A stretch of DNA of 64,000 bases from Cesiribacter sp. SM1 (lineage in GTDB: Bacteria; Bacteroidota; Bacteroidia; Cytophagales; Cyclobacteriaceae), in NCBI RefSeq assembly GCF_020178975.1, contig NZ_JAHXBU010000093.1:62001-126000 (forward strand), written 5' to 3'. Positions 50,667-59,833 of this stretch are shown piece after piece. Every line of letters begins with the position of its first letter. The stretch's first letter is position 1. The notes beneath the pieces were generated by a model. The model ran no database searches, was not told the origin of the DNA, and worked only from the letters and a program-made list of their open reading frames with translations. The position numbers and the translations under genes were made by a program.

Positions 50667-51269
50667 ATGAAAAAGCTTTTGATATTAACTGTGTTAGGCC
50701 TGGGATTGGTAATAGGCGCTTATGCGCAGGGGGTAAGCCCTGGTGCTGCAGCTCCTGATTTTACGCTCACCGATGCTGTTAGCGGGCGTGCCGTATCACT
50801 GGCTGATTTTAAAGGGCAGAAAGCCGTTGTGCTGGTGTTCACTTCCAATTACTGCCCATACTCCCGCCTGTATGAGGCACGCATCAATGAGCTGGTTGGA
50901 CAGTATAAAGACAGAGGTGTTGCTTTTGTCCTGATCAATCCGAACGATGCCCAGCAAAACAATGAGGAATCGGAGCAGGCCATGAAACAAAAAGCCGAGA
51001 GTTGGGGCAATGGCCTGCCCTACCTGGCAGATAAGCAGCAGGCAACGGCAAAGAAGTACGGTGCCAGCAAAACACCTGAAGTTTATGTGCTTACGCCACG
51101 CAATGGTAGCTTCACCGTGCATTACTCCGGTGCTATCGACGACAACCCCCAGGTTGCAGAGGATGTAAGCCAGCCTTACCTGCAGCAGGCCATCGAAAGC
51201 GCTTTAACTGGTAAAACAGCTGTGGTAAAAACCAAGCGGCCGGTGGGTTGTATGATAAAAGTTAATTAA
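50667..51269 (+). CDS. Secreted redoxin (AhpC/TSA-like)
   Basis: This 200-aa protein has a signal peptide (MKKLLILTVLGLGLVIGAYA) and a thioredoxin-fold redoxin domain with FTLTDAVSGRAVSLADFKGQ. The active-site region is TSNYCPYS with a single cysteine C63; a second cysteine C195 lies near the C-terminus. This resembles periplasmic thioredoxin-like proteins of Bacteroidota in which the classic CxxC is CxxS. It probably acts on periplasmic thiols or peroxides. It follows the transferase gene by 46 bases. Confidence 0.88.
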   Translation: MKKLLILTVLGLGLVIGAYAQGVSPGAAAPDFTLTDAVSGRAVSLADFKGQKAVVLVFTSNYCPYSRLYEARINELVGQYKDRGVAFVLINPNDAQQNNEESEQAMKQKAESWGNGLPYLADKQQATAKKYGASKTPEVYVLTPRNGSFTVHYSGAIDDNPQVAEDVSQPYLQQAIESALTGKTAVVKTKRPVGCMIKVN

Positions 51270-51302
51270 GGGCATATCTGAAATAATAATAAAGGTAAAG
51301 GA

Positions 51303-51327
51303 AACCGGCTGTTCAGGCCGGTTTTTT
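51303..51327 (+). terminator. Intrinsic terminator of the redoxin gene
   Basis: A 7-bp stem AACCGGC/GCCGGTT (51303-51309 with 51317-51323, 7-nt loop) is followed by TTTT. Confidence 0.8.
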
Positions 51328-51534
51328 GTTGTGAGTGCTGATAATCAGTCATTGAAACATAAGTTAATACGTGCATAATTTACAGATGGGCTGAGGAGGT
51401 TGTATACCTGAATTTGCTGAATTTTGTAACATTAGGTAGAATATGATGTGGTTTTTAGTAATTTGCTGTGCCGCTCACTAAATAATTTCCAAACGATTTA
51501 ACTGACCAGAACCTTTCAACCTCAGCCTCCTATC

Positions 51535-52770
51535 ATGAAATCAGCATTGATTGCTTTAATGGCTCTGTTTCTAAGCCTGAACGCCTATGCCCAATCAAAC
51601 TATCGTCCGGGATACATCATTACCATAAAAGGCGATACAGTGGCAGGATTCATCAATTACAAAGGCAATAAAAGCAGCGCAAAATCTTGTGAATATAAAA
51701 AGGGGCTGTCGGGTGATGTTATAACTTATAAGCCCTTTGATCTTAAAGGCTACGGGTTTGTTAACGATAAATTCTTTCAGTCTATCGAAATCAGGAGTAC
51801 CGATAACAATGGGGTTAGTAAAGATCAGCTGTTCGTAGAGGTTCTGGTTAGAGGGGTTGTGTCGTTATACAGAGATCCTTCTGCATTTTACATAGCCAAA
51901 GGAGATTCAACTTTACATAAGCTTGTGGTCAGGGAAGATCTTGAAGTGATTGATGGTAAAAAGATGCTGCGGAGGTCTACCCATCATATTGGTATCCTAA
52001 CCTATATGATGCATGATTGTGGAAGGCTTAAAGAGAAAATCGAAAGAATTTTTATTGAAGAAAAAGATTTAACAAAGCTTGTAGAAGAATATAACCGCTG
52101 TATTTCTACAGATTATATTTCTTATAAAGAGAGCAAACCGTGGTTCAGGGCAGGTTTTGGCGTTACTGCCGGCTACAGGATGTCAAAGCTAACGTTCCAT
52201 TCTCAGGAGAGGGCAATGGATCTTTTTACAAAAGGAACATACAGAAGCCAAGATTTGGAAGCGGGAGTTTTGCTGAGCTTCCTATCTCCAAGAATTACCG
52301 AAAGGTTAGCCTTTCAGAGTGGAGTATTATTCTGTAGCCCTCAATATTCGGCTTATCTTGAAGCGAAGGAAGGTAACAGGGTGTACAGAAATGATGTGAT
52401 CTTTACCTTGAATGAGTTCAAGATCCCCCTGGGGTTGCAATACCGGTTTCCGGAAAAGCAATACACGCCGTTTTTCAACATTGGTTTATCCAGCACACTT
52501 CATTTAAAAGCTCATTTTTTACAAATTCTGGAGGTTGAAGGAGCAGATGAAGTGCACAGATATGAGTACAGGAATTTTCCTATTGCAAAAAACCAGTTAG
52601 GAATCTGGGGTGGATTTGGTGTTGAACGAACTGTTTCCGGCAAACTGAAGGGGTATGTTGAATTTAGCTATGAGCGAACGAGTGGACTTAGCTATAACAT
52701 TTGGGATGTTATCAGACCTGTTAGTTCTAACATAGCTAATCTACATTTCACTGTTGGTATCAAGTACTAA
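51535..52770 (+). CDS. Outer-membrane beta-barrel protein (hypothetical)
   Basis: This 411-aa protein has a signal peptide (ending LNAYAQS). An N-terminal soluble part (about 20-200) contains YIITIKGDTVAGFINYKGNK and a charged helical stretch. The C-terminal half looks like an 8-stranded barrel (WFRAGFGVTAGYRMSKLTF, then TERLAFQSGVLFCSPQYSAYL and a final strand ending NLHFTVGIKY). The C-terminal aromatic end is typical of outer-membrane porin-like proteins. I do not recognise a named family. It is followed, 12 bases later, by a TIG/kelch lipoprotein and both look AT-richer than their neighbours. Confidence 0.75.
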   Translation: MKSALIALMALFLSLNAYAQSNYRPGYIITIKGDTVAGFINYKGNKSSAKSCEYKKGLSGDVITYKPFDLKGYGFVNDKFFQSIEIRSTDNNGVSKDQLFVEVLVRGVVSLYRDPSAFYIAKGDSTLHKLVVREDLEVIDGKKMLRRSTHHIGILTYMMHDCGRLKEKIERIFIEEKDLTKLVEEYNRCISTDYISYKESKPWFRAGFGVTAGYRMSKLTFHSQERAMDLFTKGTYRSQDLEAGVLLSFLSPRITERLAFQSGVLFCSPQYSAYLEAKEGNRVYRNDVIFTLNEFKIPLGLQYRFPEKQYTPFFNIGLSSTLHLKAHFLQILEVEGADEVHRYEYRNFPIAKNQLGIWGGFGVERTVSGKLKGYVEFSYERTSGLSYNIWDVIRPVSSNIANLHFTVGIKY

Positions 52771-52782
52771 TCAAATTAGGGC

Positions 52783-54804
52783 ATGATAAGTAAACTTTCA
52801 AAAGGCTTTTTATTGTTGGCCGTATTATTCATTACGCTTATCAGGTGCAATGAAGATGAAGTAACTCCACGGCACTACCCCCGCTTAAATACACTTTCAG
52901 TAAAAAATGTTACTCAGAATGGAGCAACATTGGAGGCAGAGATTGCACATGCAGGTAACTCGCCTATTCTGGATCATGGGTTCCTGTGGGGGTTAAATGA
53001 AGGACTGTCAACAAGGCAGTCAGATAAAATCTCGCTAGGTGCATTCTCCGGGAAAGGAAATTTCAACGCACAAGTCAGCAGCAGCCTGTATAAAGATAGC
53101 ACCTATTTTGTAAAAGCCTATGCCATAACCCGGGAGCATATTATATATGGCGATGCCGTACAGTTTTCGAGCCGGGGAAGTATTGCTCCTGTTATTGAGG
53201 GATTTACGCCTGAAACTGCTACCTCCGGAGATACAGTTAAAATCAGGGGGAAGTATTTTAGTTTTGTAAAGCTAAACAATCAGGTAAGCTTTGGAGAACG
53301 TAGTGCGAAGATTGTTGCCAGCACTGATACCTTAATTACATGTATTGTACCTCACGGCATATCCCAAAATACCGTACCTGTCTCCGTTAAAGTGGCAGGC
53401 AACACAACCACGGCAGCAAATGCATTAACTATGCTTGTGCCTAAAATAGATAGTTTTAGTCCGGCGGAAGGAACTTTTGGTACAATAGTTACCCTAAACG
53501 GAGCTAATTTCAGCACGAAAAGTGCTGAAAATATTGTAAAGTTTGGAGAACATGAAGCACAGGTAATAGAAGCCTCTGCCACTCGGCTAAAGGTAGTTGT
53601 GCCCGCCACCGTTAGCAGTAAAGGACCTGTTATCACTGTAACTGTTCACCTTATGACAGGGGCAGCAACAGAGCCATTCAATATGCTTCCTCCAAACATA
53701 ACTTCTGTATCATCAGAAAAGGGTTTTACTGGCAATAGTATTACACTTAGGGGAAATAATTTTAATCCTATACCGGAGGGTAATAAAGTGTTGTTCGGGT
53801 ATTTGTATGGTACTGTTACCAATGCCAGTGCCACTGAGCTGGAGGTAACTATTCCGGAGGGTATGTATGTTAGCAGATCGTTCTACCTGGATGTGGAGGT
53901 GGCTGAACAACATACCTTAAGTACCAAAGAATTCACGCTTTTGGATCCTTGGATAAAGAAAGAAGATGTACCTCATGGGCCATATGGCAGGTATTGGGCA
54001 ATTGGGTTTGCTGTTTCGGGCCATGGGTATGCAGGGATTGGGCGGGGAAATGATCTTAATTCAGCAAACAGAGATTTCTGGAAGTATACACCCCAGACTA
54101 ACAAGTGGGAGAAGATGGCTGATTTTGGAGGTGGAGAGCGGTTTGGAGCAACAAGTTTTACCATTGGCAATTATGCATATGTGGGTGGGGGATATTCAGA
54201 AAGCGGTTTATCAGAGCCGGCTACTGATTTCTGGCGCTATGATCCTGCTACGAATACCTGGCAGCAAATAGCGAGTATTGAGGAGACTTCTCTTCGTTCT
54301 GTAGGCTTATCTGCAAATGGGAAGGGCTATGTAATTAATATTGGTGGAAGCATATATGAGTATGATCCCACGTCAGACAGCTGGTCATACTTTTCCAGTA
54401 TTGCTTCTGGCTTAGGCTACAGGGGAAGAGTAAGCGCAGGATTTGTGATAGGGAATAAAATGTATCTGCTTTCTTCCCAGTCTACAACAGCTCCGCATGA
54501 GCTGTTCGAACTTGACTTAAATACCAGACAATGGACCAGTAAAGCCAGTTTAAGGGAGTATTTCAGCAAATGGAATAACAATGGTTTTGAAATCAATGGC
54601 AAGGGGTACTTGATGACAAGCTATTCATTTTATGAATATGATCCTGCCCGTGATAGTTTCACAGAAATTAGCTCCAGGCAAAAATATGACAGGGAAGGAG
54701 GCATTTCTTTCGTAGTCGATAACAAAGCATACTATGGTGGCGGCACTATTAATGGTTCTTACAGCGTTGTAGATTTTTGGGAGTTTGATCCGACTTATAA
54801 ATAA
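52783..54804 (+). CDS. TIG/IPT-domain and kelch-repeat surface lipoprotein
   Basis: This 673-aa protein has a lipoprotein-like signal (hydrophobic stretch then LIRC, Cys22). A fibronectin-like N-terminal domain (about 36-130, NVTQNGATLEAEI) is followed by about three TIG/IPT Ig-like domains (about 135-390; IEGFTPETATSGDTVKIRG, IDSFSPAEGTFGTIVTLNG, ITSVSSEKGFTGNSITLRG). The C-terminal part has kelch repeats (about 395-673; FWKYTPQTNKWEKMADF, FWRYDPATNTWQQIASI) forming a propeller. It is probably an adhesin or surface-binding protein. It starts 12 bases after the preceding gene and probably works with that outer-membrane barrel. Confidence 0.85.
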   Translation: MISKLSKGFLLLAVLFITLIRCNEDEVTPRHYPRLNTLSVKNVTQNGATLEAEIAHAGNSPILDHGFLWGLNEGLSTRQSDKISLGAFSGKGNFNAQVSSSLYKDSTYFVKAYAITREHIIYGDAVQFSSRGSIAPVIEGFTPETATSGDTVKIRGKYFSFVKLNNQVSFGERSAKIVASTDTLITCIVPHGISQNTVPVSVKVAGNTTTAANALTMLVPKIDSFSPAEGTFGTIVTLNGANFSTKSAENIVKFGEHEAQVIEASATRLKVVVPATVSSKGPVITVTVHLMTGAATEPFNMLPPNITSVSSEKGFTGNSITLRGNNFNPIPEGNKVLFGYLYGTVTNASATELEVTIPEGMYVSRSFYLDVEVAEQHTLSTKEFTLLDPWIKKEDVPHGPYGRYWAIGFAVSGHGYAGIGRGNDLNSANRDFWKYTPQTNKWEKMADFGGGERFGATSFTIGNYAYVGGGYSESGLSEPATDFWRYDPATNTWQQIASIEETSLRSVGLSANGKGYVINIGGSIYEYDPTSDSWSYFSSIASGLGYRGRVSAGFVIGNKMYLLSSQSTTAPHELFELDLNTRQWTSKASLREYFSKWNNNGFEINGKGYLMTSYSFYEYDPARDSFTEISSRQKYDREGGISFVVDNKAYYGGGTINGSYSVVDFWEFDPTYK

Positions 54805-55093
54805 CCCACTGAACCTGGTTTTCTGGTTTAAGGACATTAATGATATTTGATTTTGATGTGAGACAAGGCGAAGCCACCTCTGTTGGGGTGGCTTCGCTTT
54901 GTGCAGTAGCTGGCTGGGGGCTCTTGTGGTGGAAGTTCTGTCCTGGAGGGTGGAATCTAATGCTAAATGAAATCCGGGGCTGAATAAATCTGCTACTAAA
55001 CATTACAAAGTCAACCTTGGTTAGCCCCGGATTTCAGTCAGGGGTGCCTTAAAAAGCTTTTTCCTAGAGCCATACATCTCCATCTCTGTGCTG
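54805..55093. other. Intergenic region downstream of the TIG/kelch gene
   Basis: About 290 bases containing the terminator at 54868-54900 and otherwise no gene. The broken alpha/beta hydrolase remnant begins at its right side. Confidence 0.5.
54868..54900 (+). terminator. Intrinsic terminator of the TIG/kelch gene
   Basis: An 11-bp perfect stem GCGAAGCCACC (54868-54878) pairs with GGTGGCTTCGC (54887-54897), followed by TTT. The loop can pair further (T.G and C-G), leaving TGTT. Confidence 0.75.
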
Positions 55094-55362
55094 TCACCCC
55101 TGACTAGTAGTCTCGTGGAAAAACCTGTGCAGCAGCTTATTTACCTTGCCAGCCTGTTCCCACTGGATAAAGTGGCCACAGTTGCTAATTAATTCAACCT
55201 GTGCCTGTGGAATATGAGCGGCAGCTTCCTGTACGAGGCTATTCAGAGAAAGCTGTGGGTGCAGCAGGGGCTGGGTGTGTAGCTGTCCTGCCGGCCAAAT
55301 AGTACCAGCACAGGCAGTTGTAGCTGTGAGAGCGATGAAAGAACAGCAAAAAACAGCTTTTT
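55094..55362 (-). pseudogene. Broken alpha/beta hydrolase remnant
   Basis: Reading the minus strand, one frame gives LSSLSQLQLPVLVLFGRQDS, the strand that ends with the catalytic aspartate of alpha/beta hydrolases. It then stops. A second frame picks up about 10 codons earlier and continues VQEAAAHIPQAQVELISNCG, then HFIQWEQAGKVNKLLHRFF, the strand and helix that carry the catalytic histidine (GHF) and end the protein, down to a TGA at 55094-55096. Both frames belong to the C-terminal ~85 residues of a hydrolase, so a single-base shift lies between them. The N-terminal two thirds are missing. It abuts the end of the SirB1-like gene on the same strand. Confidence 0.7.
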
Positions 55363-55363
55363 A

Positions 55364-56230
55364 TTAAAACTTAGGATCTCCCGGATCGGAGATTTCGTAC
55401 AGCAGCATGCGTATTTCCTCCACTTTTTCGTGGTCGCCGCCTTTTTCGTAAGAGCCGGCCAGGTTGCGCATTACACGCTTAATGATGGTGAGGTTGTCGC
55501 AGGGCTCAAAGTATTTATCCTGTGGTACCAGGTGCAAATGGCTGATGTAATTTTCTATATCCTGCCGGGTAAAGATAAGCCCGCGGTTAAAGGCATTGAT
55601 GTAAAACTGCACATCGTTTACCTTATAGGTACAGATAAACAGGTTGGGCAGGTTTACGCCCCACACCGGCATATCCAGCTTTTGCGCCACCAGCATGTAC
55701 AACACACAGAGGCCTATGGGGTTACCCTTTTTGGTCTCCAGCAGGCAGTTGATAAAGGAGTTGTTGGGCGAATGGAAATTACGGGTGTTGGCTGAAAAGC
55801 GCAACTTGCCGAAGAGTACGCTGTTGAGCAGTTTTATCTGGTCAAAAGGGTGCAGGTCGGGCTTCATCTCCAGCCAGGCATCGTAATAGATCTGCTCCAG
55901 GTCCTGGCGCAGCTTCTGCAGGCTTAGGTCGGGGTACTGGTAGGTAGCTACCAGCCACATGCCCTCCAGCAGGTCCTGGGCACCATTATCTTTATAGGAG
56001 ATAAGCCGCTTTTTGAGCAGCTCGTATTGCAGCGTATGGATCATATCCTCCAGACGCCGCTGCACTACGGGATTAAAATTTTCCTCCCAGTACTTTTCTA
56101 AATAGGGTATTGCCTCATCACCAAGGGCCATGATACGCTCTTCCACATGCCTTAGTACCTCCTGGTCCTCATCGTCCAGCAGCGATACAAGGGCTTTTAG
56201 CTCACTATCGGTCATCTGCTCTTTCTTCAC
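55364..56230 (-). CDS. SirB1-type transglutaminase-like protein
   Basis: This 288-aa protein has the SirB1/transglutaminase-core-2 segment NSFINCLLETKKGNPIGLCVLYMLVAQKLDMPVWGVNLPNLFI (about residues 152-195, quoted in parts) and a C-terminal helical repeat region. The N-terminal ~60 residues look like HEAT-type helices (LDDEDQEVLRHVEERIMALG). The enzyme activity of this group is not established; a peptidase-like cysteine is present (NCLLETKKGNPIGLC). It starts at the ATG at 56230. The broken hydrolase lies just downstream. Confidence 0.82.
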   Translation of the reverse strand: MKKEQMTDSELKALVSLLDDEDQEVLRHVEERIMALGDEAIPYLEKYWEENFNPVVQRRLEDMIHTLQYELLKKRLISYKDNGAQDLLEGMWLVATYQYPDLSLQKLRQDLEQIYYDAWLEMKPDLHPFDQIKLLNSVLFGKLRFSANTRNFHSPNNSFINCLLETKKGNPIGLCVLYMLVAQKLDMPVWGVNLPNLFICTYKVNDVQFYINAFNRGLIFTRQDIENYISHLHLVPQDKYFEPCDNLTIIKRVMRNLAGSYEKGGDHEKVEEIRMLLYEISDPGDPKF

Positions 56231-56243
56231 ACGGTGCGTTTAA

Positions 56244-56272
56244 TTAAAAATCAGCCGCTCTAGGGGCGGCTG
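56244..56272 (-). terminator. Terminator of the acyl-CoA carboxylase gene
   Basis: A 7-bp stem CAGCCGC/GCGGCTG (56252-56258 with 56266-56272, 7-nt loop) is followed on the minus strand by a T run (ATTTTTAATT). It separates the carboxylase gene from the SirB1-like gene. Confidence 0.65.
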
Positions 56273-56326
56273 GTGGATGGGGCAAGTTACTAAAATTTAG
56301 GCTGCCTGTTTACAGGCAGTTTGGTT

Positions 56327-57976
56327 TTAGGTTTGTATTACTCCCACATTGTAACGCTCAGTAATGGGTGCATGGTTCGCTGCTTCTATGCCCATGCTGA
56401 TAACTTTTCTGGTTTCCTGCGGATCAATAATACCATCTACCCACAGGCGGGCTGCTGCATAGTAGGGGCTCAGTTGTTCGTTATAGCTATCTTCTATTTC
56501 TTTTAAGAGCTGTTGCTCCTCTTCCTTACTAATTTCCCTGCCCTGACCTTTTAATGTTGCCACCCGTATCTGCAGCAGGGTTTTTGCGGCAGAGGCGCCA
56601 CTCATTACCGCCATCTGGGCTGTTGGCCAGGCGTAAATAAGCCGCGGATCATAGGCTTTGCCACACATGGCGTAGTTACCGGCACCGTAGCTGTTGCCCA
56701 GTATAAAGGTAAACTTAGGCACCACAGAATTGGCCATGGCATTTACCATTTTTGCGCCATCTTTAATAATGCCGCCATGTTCGGCACGGCTGCCTACCAT
56801 AAAGCCGCTTACATCCTGCAGAAATACCAGCGGTATTTTACGCTGGTTGCAGTTCATGATAAAACGGGCAGCTTTATCGGCGGAGTCGGAGTAAATAACG
56901 CCGCCCATCTGAATTTCGGTAGACTGGCCGCCGCTCTTTTTAGCCTTTACAATCTGGCGCTGGTTGGCCACAATGCCTACTGCCCAGCCATCGATGCGGG
57001 CATGTCCGCAGAGAATGGTTTGGCCGTAGTGCTCTTTGTATTCATCGAACTCCGAGTTATCTACCAGGCGGTGAATAATCTCACGCATGTCGTAAGGCTT
57101 GGCCCTGTCGTCGGGGAAAATGCCATAGATCTCTTCGGGGCTTTTGGCCGGGGGAGCGGGGGTAGCGCGGTCGAAGCCGGCAGTATCATATTTGCCAATC
57201 TTATCCATCATGCGGCGGATAGCATCCAGGGCAGCCTCGTCGTTGGGGTATTTATTGTCGGTAACGCCGCTGATCTCGGAATGGGTGCTGGCGCCACCAA
57301 GGGTTTCGTTGTCTACATCTTCGCCTATGGCAGCTTTTACCAGGTAAGAGCCGGCCAGGAATATGGAGCCGGTGCCATCCACAATCAGGGCCTCATCACT
57401 CATAATAGGCAGATAGGCACCACCCGCCACACAGGAGCCCATAATGGCAGCTATTTGAATAATGCCCATGCTGCTCATGCGGGCGTTATTGCGAAACTGG
57501 CGGCCAAAATGTTCCTTGTCTGGGAAGATTTCGTCCTGCATGGGCAGGAATACACCGGCACTGTCTACCAGGTAAATAATGGGCAGGCGGTTTTCCATGG
57601 CAATCTCCTGCGCGCGCATGTTCTTTTTGGCCGTAATGGGGAACCAGGCACCTGCCTTAACGGTAGCATCGTTGGCTACAATTACACACTGGCGCTTGCT
57701 TACATAGCCGATGCCCACCACTACACCACCACTGGGGCAGCCGCCTACATCCTGGTACATGCCTTCTCCGGCAAAGGCACCTACTTCCAGAAAAGGGGAA
57801 CCCTTGTCAGTAAGATAGGCAATGCGCTCGCGGGCGGTGAGTTTTCCTTTTTGATGCTGGGCAGCTATTTTTTTATCGCCGCCGCCTTTTTGTACTTTAT
57901 TAAGTCTGGTTTTTAGCTGATAGAGCTTTTGCCTGAGGAGGTCTTCATTTTTATTGAAGGCAAGATCTTGCTGCAT
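56327..57976 (-). CDS. Acyl-CoA carboxylase carboxyltransferase (beta) subunit, methylcrotonyl-CoA carboxylase-like
   Basis: From the ATG at 57976 this is a 549-aa carboxyltransferase subunit, begun at MQQDLAFNKNEDLLRQ; the longer ORF to 58024 adds non-homologous residues. It has the two crotonase-fold halves of this family with VDSAGVFLPMQDEIFPDKEH and GGCPSGGVVVGIGYV in the N-half, and LQDVSGFMVGSRAEHGGIIK and ILGNSYGAGNYAMCG in the C-half. The family moves a carboxyl from biotin to an acyl-CoA. The sequence is closest in style to 3-methylcrotonyl-CoA carboxylase beta (leucine catabolism), but propionyl-CoA carboxylase cannot be excluded. The biotin-bearing alpha subunit is not in the window. 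Confidence 0.88.
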   Translation of the reverse strand: MQQDLAFNKNEDLLRQKLYQLKTRLNKVQKGGGDKKIAAQHQKGKLTARERIAYLTDKGSPFLEVGAFAGEGMYQDVGGCPSGGVVVGIGYVSKRQCVIVANDATVKAGAWFPITAKKNMRAQEIAMENRLPIIYLVDSAGVFLPMQDEIFPDKEHFGRQFRNNARMSSMGIIQIAAIMGSCVAGGAYLPIMSDEALIVDGTGSIFLAGSYLVKAAIGEDVDNETLGGASTHSEISGVTDNKYPNDEAALDAIRRMMDKIGKYDTAGFDRATPAPPAKSPEEIYGIFPDDRAKPYDMREIIHRLVDNSEFDEYKEHYGQTILCGHARIDGWAVGIVANQRQIVKAKKSGGQSTEIQMGGVIYSDSADKAARFIMNCNQRKIPLVFLQDVSGFMVGSRAEHGGIIKDGAKMVNAMANSVVPKFTFILGNSYGAGNYAMCGKAYDPRLIYAWPTAQMAVMSGASAAKTLLQIRVATLKGQGREISKEEEQQLLKEIEDSYNEQLSPYYAAARLWVDGIIDPQETRKVISMGIEAANHAPITERYNVGVIQT

Positions 57977-58011
57977 GAAAAAATATTTTTTTGGAATGCA
58001 CCAAATATAAT

Positions 58012-58041
58012 AAAAAAGCGGCACCTGTTTGGGGTGCCGCT
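58012..58041 (-). terminator. Terminator of mlaD-like gene
   Basis: A 9-bp perfect stem AGCGGCACC/GGTGCCGCT (58017-58025 with 58033-58041, 7-nt loop) is followed on the minus strand by TTTTTTATTATATTTGG. It separates the MCE gene from the carboxylase. Confidence 0.8.
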
Positions 58042-58063
58042 CTGTATAAACAAACGTTTGAAA

Positions 58064-59005
58064 TTATTTTTTCCCGCCACCGCCAATCAGCGAAAAGCGC
58101 AGATCGATGTAGCGGCCGGGATTTTCCTGAACATCCATCAGCAGCCTGTTAAGGCTTTCGCTGCTCTGGTTAAGGTTGGTGTACAGTGAGTCGTCGTACA
58201 TAAGCTTGCCCAGGCTGCCCTGCCCCTGCTGCAGGTTTTGGGTAATGGCCTGCAGGTTTTGCATGGCTTCATTGGCCCTGGCTACGGTTTGCTGCAGCTC
58301 CAGGTCGTTGAGCGAATCGGCCAGCTGGTTCATTTTTACCATAAAAGGTGCAATGCCGCTGTTAGGATCATTAAGGGTGGCGGTGAGCAGCCTTAGGTTA
58401 GAGGCAATGGCATTAATATCGCGACGGTTTTCCACCACAATGTATTTAAGTTCATTGGCAGTAGCCTGAAAATCGCCCAGGGCACCATCTACCTTGCCGC
58501 CGCTGCCGGAAAGGTCGTTCAGAATATTATTTACTTTGGTAAGGGTGGTATCTACGCTGGCTATCAGGGGGTCTGCTTTATCCTTCAGCATTTCGCCCAG
58601 GGCCTGGTCTACGGAGCCCCGCAGGGTATCTTCTTCATTCAATACACTGCCGGCCTGCCTGATGTTGAGCACAATGGCTTTGCCACCCAAAACAGGATTT
58701 TCATCAACCAGCAAAGCCTCGGTACCCTCATAGAGTACCAGGTCGTCGTTAATGTCAAGGCCTACCAGCATGCGGGTTCTTTCACCCTCCTGCAACAGCT
58801 GTATGTTGCTGACCCGCCCTACGCGGAACCCATTCACCGATACCGGGTTAGATACGGTTAGGCCGTCTACATTTTCATACACTACATAATAAGTATTGGA
58901 GGGATCAAAGAAATCAATACCCTTCAAAAACTTGAAACCCACAAAAAGAATTGCCAGCGCAGCAACGGTGAGCAACCCTACTTTAACTTCCTTAGATAAT
59001 TTCAC
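58064..59005 (-). CDS. MlaD/MCE-domain lipid-transport protein
   Basis: This 313-aa protein has one N-terminal membrane helix (KVGLLTVAALAILFVGFKFLKG), an MCE domain (about 30-130; YYVVYENVDGLTVSNPVSVNG, FRVGRVSNIQL) and a long helical C-terminal part. MlaD proteins bind phospholipid in the periplasm and pass it between the inner and outer membranes as part of an ABC system; MlaE and MlaF are not in the window. It follows the amidase gene by 15 bases on the minus strand, so the two may be co-transcribed. Confidence 0.88.
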   Translation of the reverse strand: MKLSKEVKVGLLTVAALAILFVGFKFLKGIDFFDPSNTYYVVYENVDGLTVSNPVSVNGFRVGRVSNIQLLQEGERTRMLVGLDINDDLVLYEGTEALLVDENPVLGGKAIVLNIRQAGSVLNEEDTLRGSVDQALGEMLKDKADPLIASVDTTLTKVNNILNDLSGSGGKVDGALGDFQATANELKYIVVENRRDINAIASNLRLLTATLNDPNSGIAPFMVKMNQLADSLNDLELQQTVARANEAMQNLQAITQNLQQGQGSLGKLMYDDSLYTNLNQSSESLNRLLMDVQENPGRYIDLRFSLIGGGGKK

Positions 59006-59020
59006 AGACTCTTTTTTAAG

Positions 59021-59833
59021 TTAATTCATTGCCTCCAGCTCATCCTTATAATCCCTGAACGCCCTGTAGAGGCCCGAGGCAATATAAGTTCTGCCCAATT
59101 CGTCGTTCAGGTATTTTTCTTCGGTTTTATTAGAGATAAAACCAAGCTCTACCAGCACGCTGGGCATAGTAGTTTGCCAAAGCACCAGAAAACCAGCCTG
59201 TTTCACACCACGGCTTGGCCTGCCAACTCTTTTGGTAAACTGGTGGTCTATATTTTCTGCAAGCTGCAGACTGTTTTGCAGGTATGCATTCTGCATCAGG
59301 GAAAACATGATGTACGATTCGGGAGACTTCGGATCGAAACCTTCATACTTTTCCTCATAGTTCTCTTCCAGCAAGATAACAGAGTTTTCCCGTTTGGCAA
59401 CCGACAAGTTTTGTTCATTGACGTGTAAACCCATGATAAAGGTTTCAGTGCCAATAGCCTCGGGGTTGGCTGCGGAGTTCAGGTGAATGCTGATAAACAC
59501 ATCGGCACCAGCTTTATTGGCGATTGCAGCCCTGTTTTCCAGCGGTATAAATGTATCGTCCTTACGGGTATAAATAACCTCTACCTCCGGAAGATTTTTT
59601 TTGATAAGTGCTCCCAGTTCAAGCGCCACCGCAAGGGCAACATCTTTTTCTTTCGAAACGCTGCCCAGCGCCCCGGAATCCTTGCCGCCATGCCCGGCAT
59701 CGATCACTATTTTACGGATTTTATAGTCTGCTCTCCCTGCTGGTGTAAATGAGCCCAACAACAAAAGGAGAGCAGCGCCTGCACAAAAGACAATATTTCT
59801 CACGGTCCTTCGGTTGTTATATAGATAAGCCAT
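59021..59833 (-). CDS. N-acetylmuramoyl-L-alanine amidase (Amidase_3)
   Basis: From the ATG at 59833 this is a 270-aa enzyme with an N-terminal membrane/signal segment (VFCAGAALLLLLGSFTPAG) and an Amidase_3 domain. It carries zinc ligands H48 (IDAGHGGKD), E62 (SVSKEKD) and H117 (FISIHLNS), and the catalytic E229 (LVELGFISN). It cleaves the bond between the glycan and the stem peptide of peptidoglycan, as needed in cell separation. The family-specific insertion (SVILLEENYEEKYEGFD) suggests control by an EnvC-type partner. It is divergent from the LptD gene and the two starts are only 46 bases apart. Confidence 0.92.
   Translation of the reverse strand: MAYLYNNRRTVRNIVFCAGAALLLLLGSFTPAGRADYKIRKIVIDAGHGGKDSGALGSVSKEKDVALAVALELGALIKKNLPEVEVIYTRKDDTFIPLENRAAIANKAGADVFISIHLNSAANPEAIGTETFIMGLHVNEQNLSVAKRENSVILLEENYEEKYEGFDPKSPESYIMFSLMQNAYLQNSLQLAENIDHQFTKRVGRPSRGVKQAGFLVLWQTTMPSVLVELGFISNKTEEKYLNDELGRTYIASGLYRAFRDYKDELEAMN

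Noticed and set aside
56777-57916. 379-codon plus-strand ORF antisense to the acyl-CoA carboxylase gene
   Set aside because: Complement of a conserved gene; its product has no signal, domain or sensible composition.
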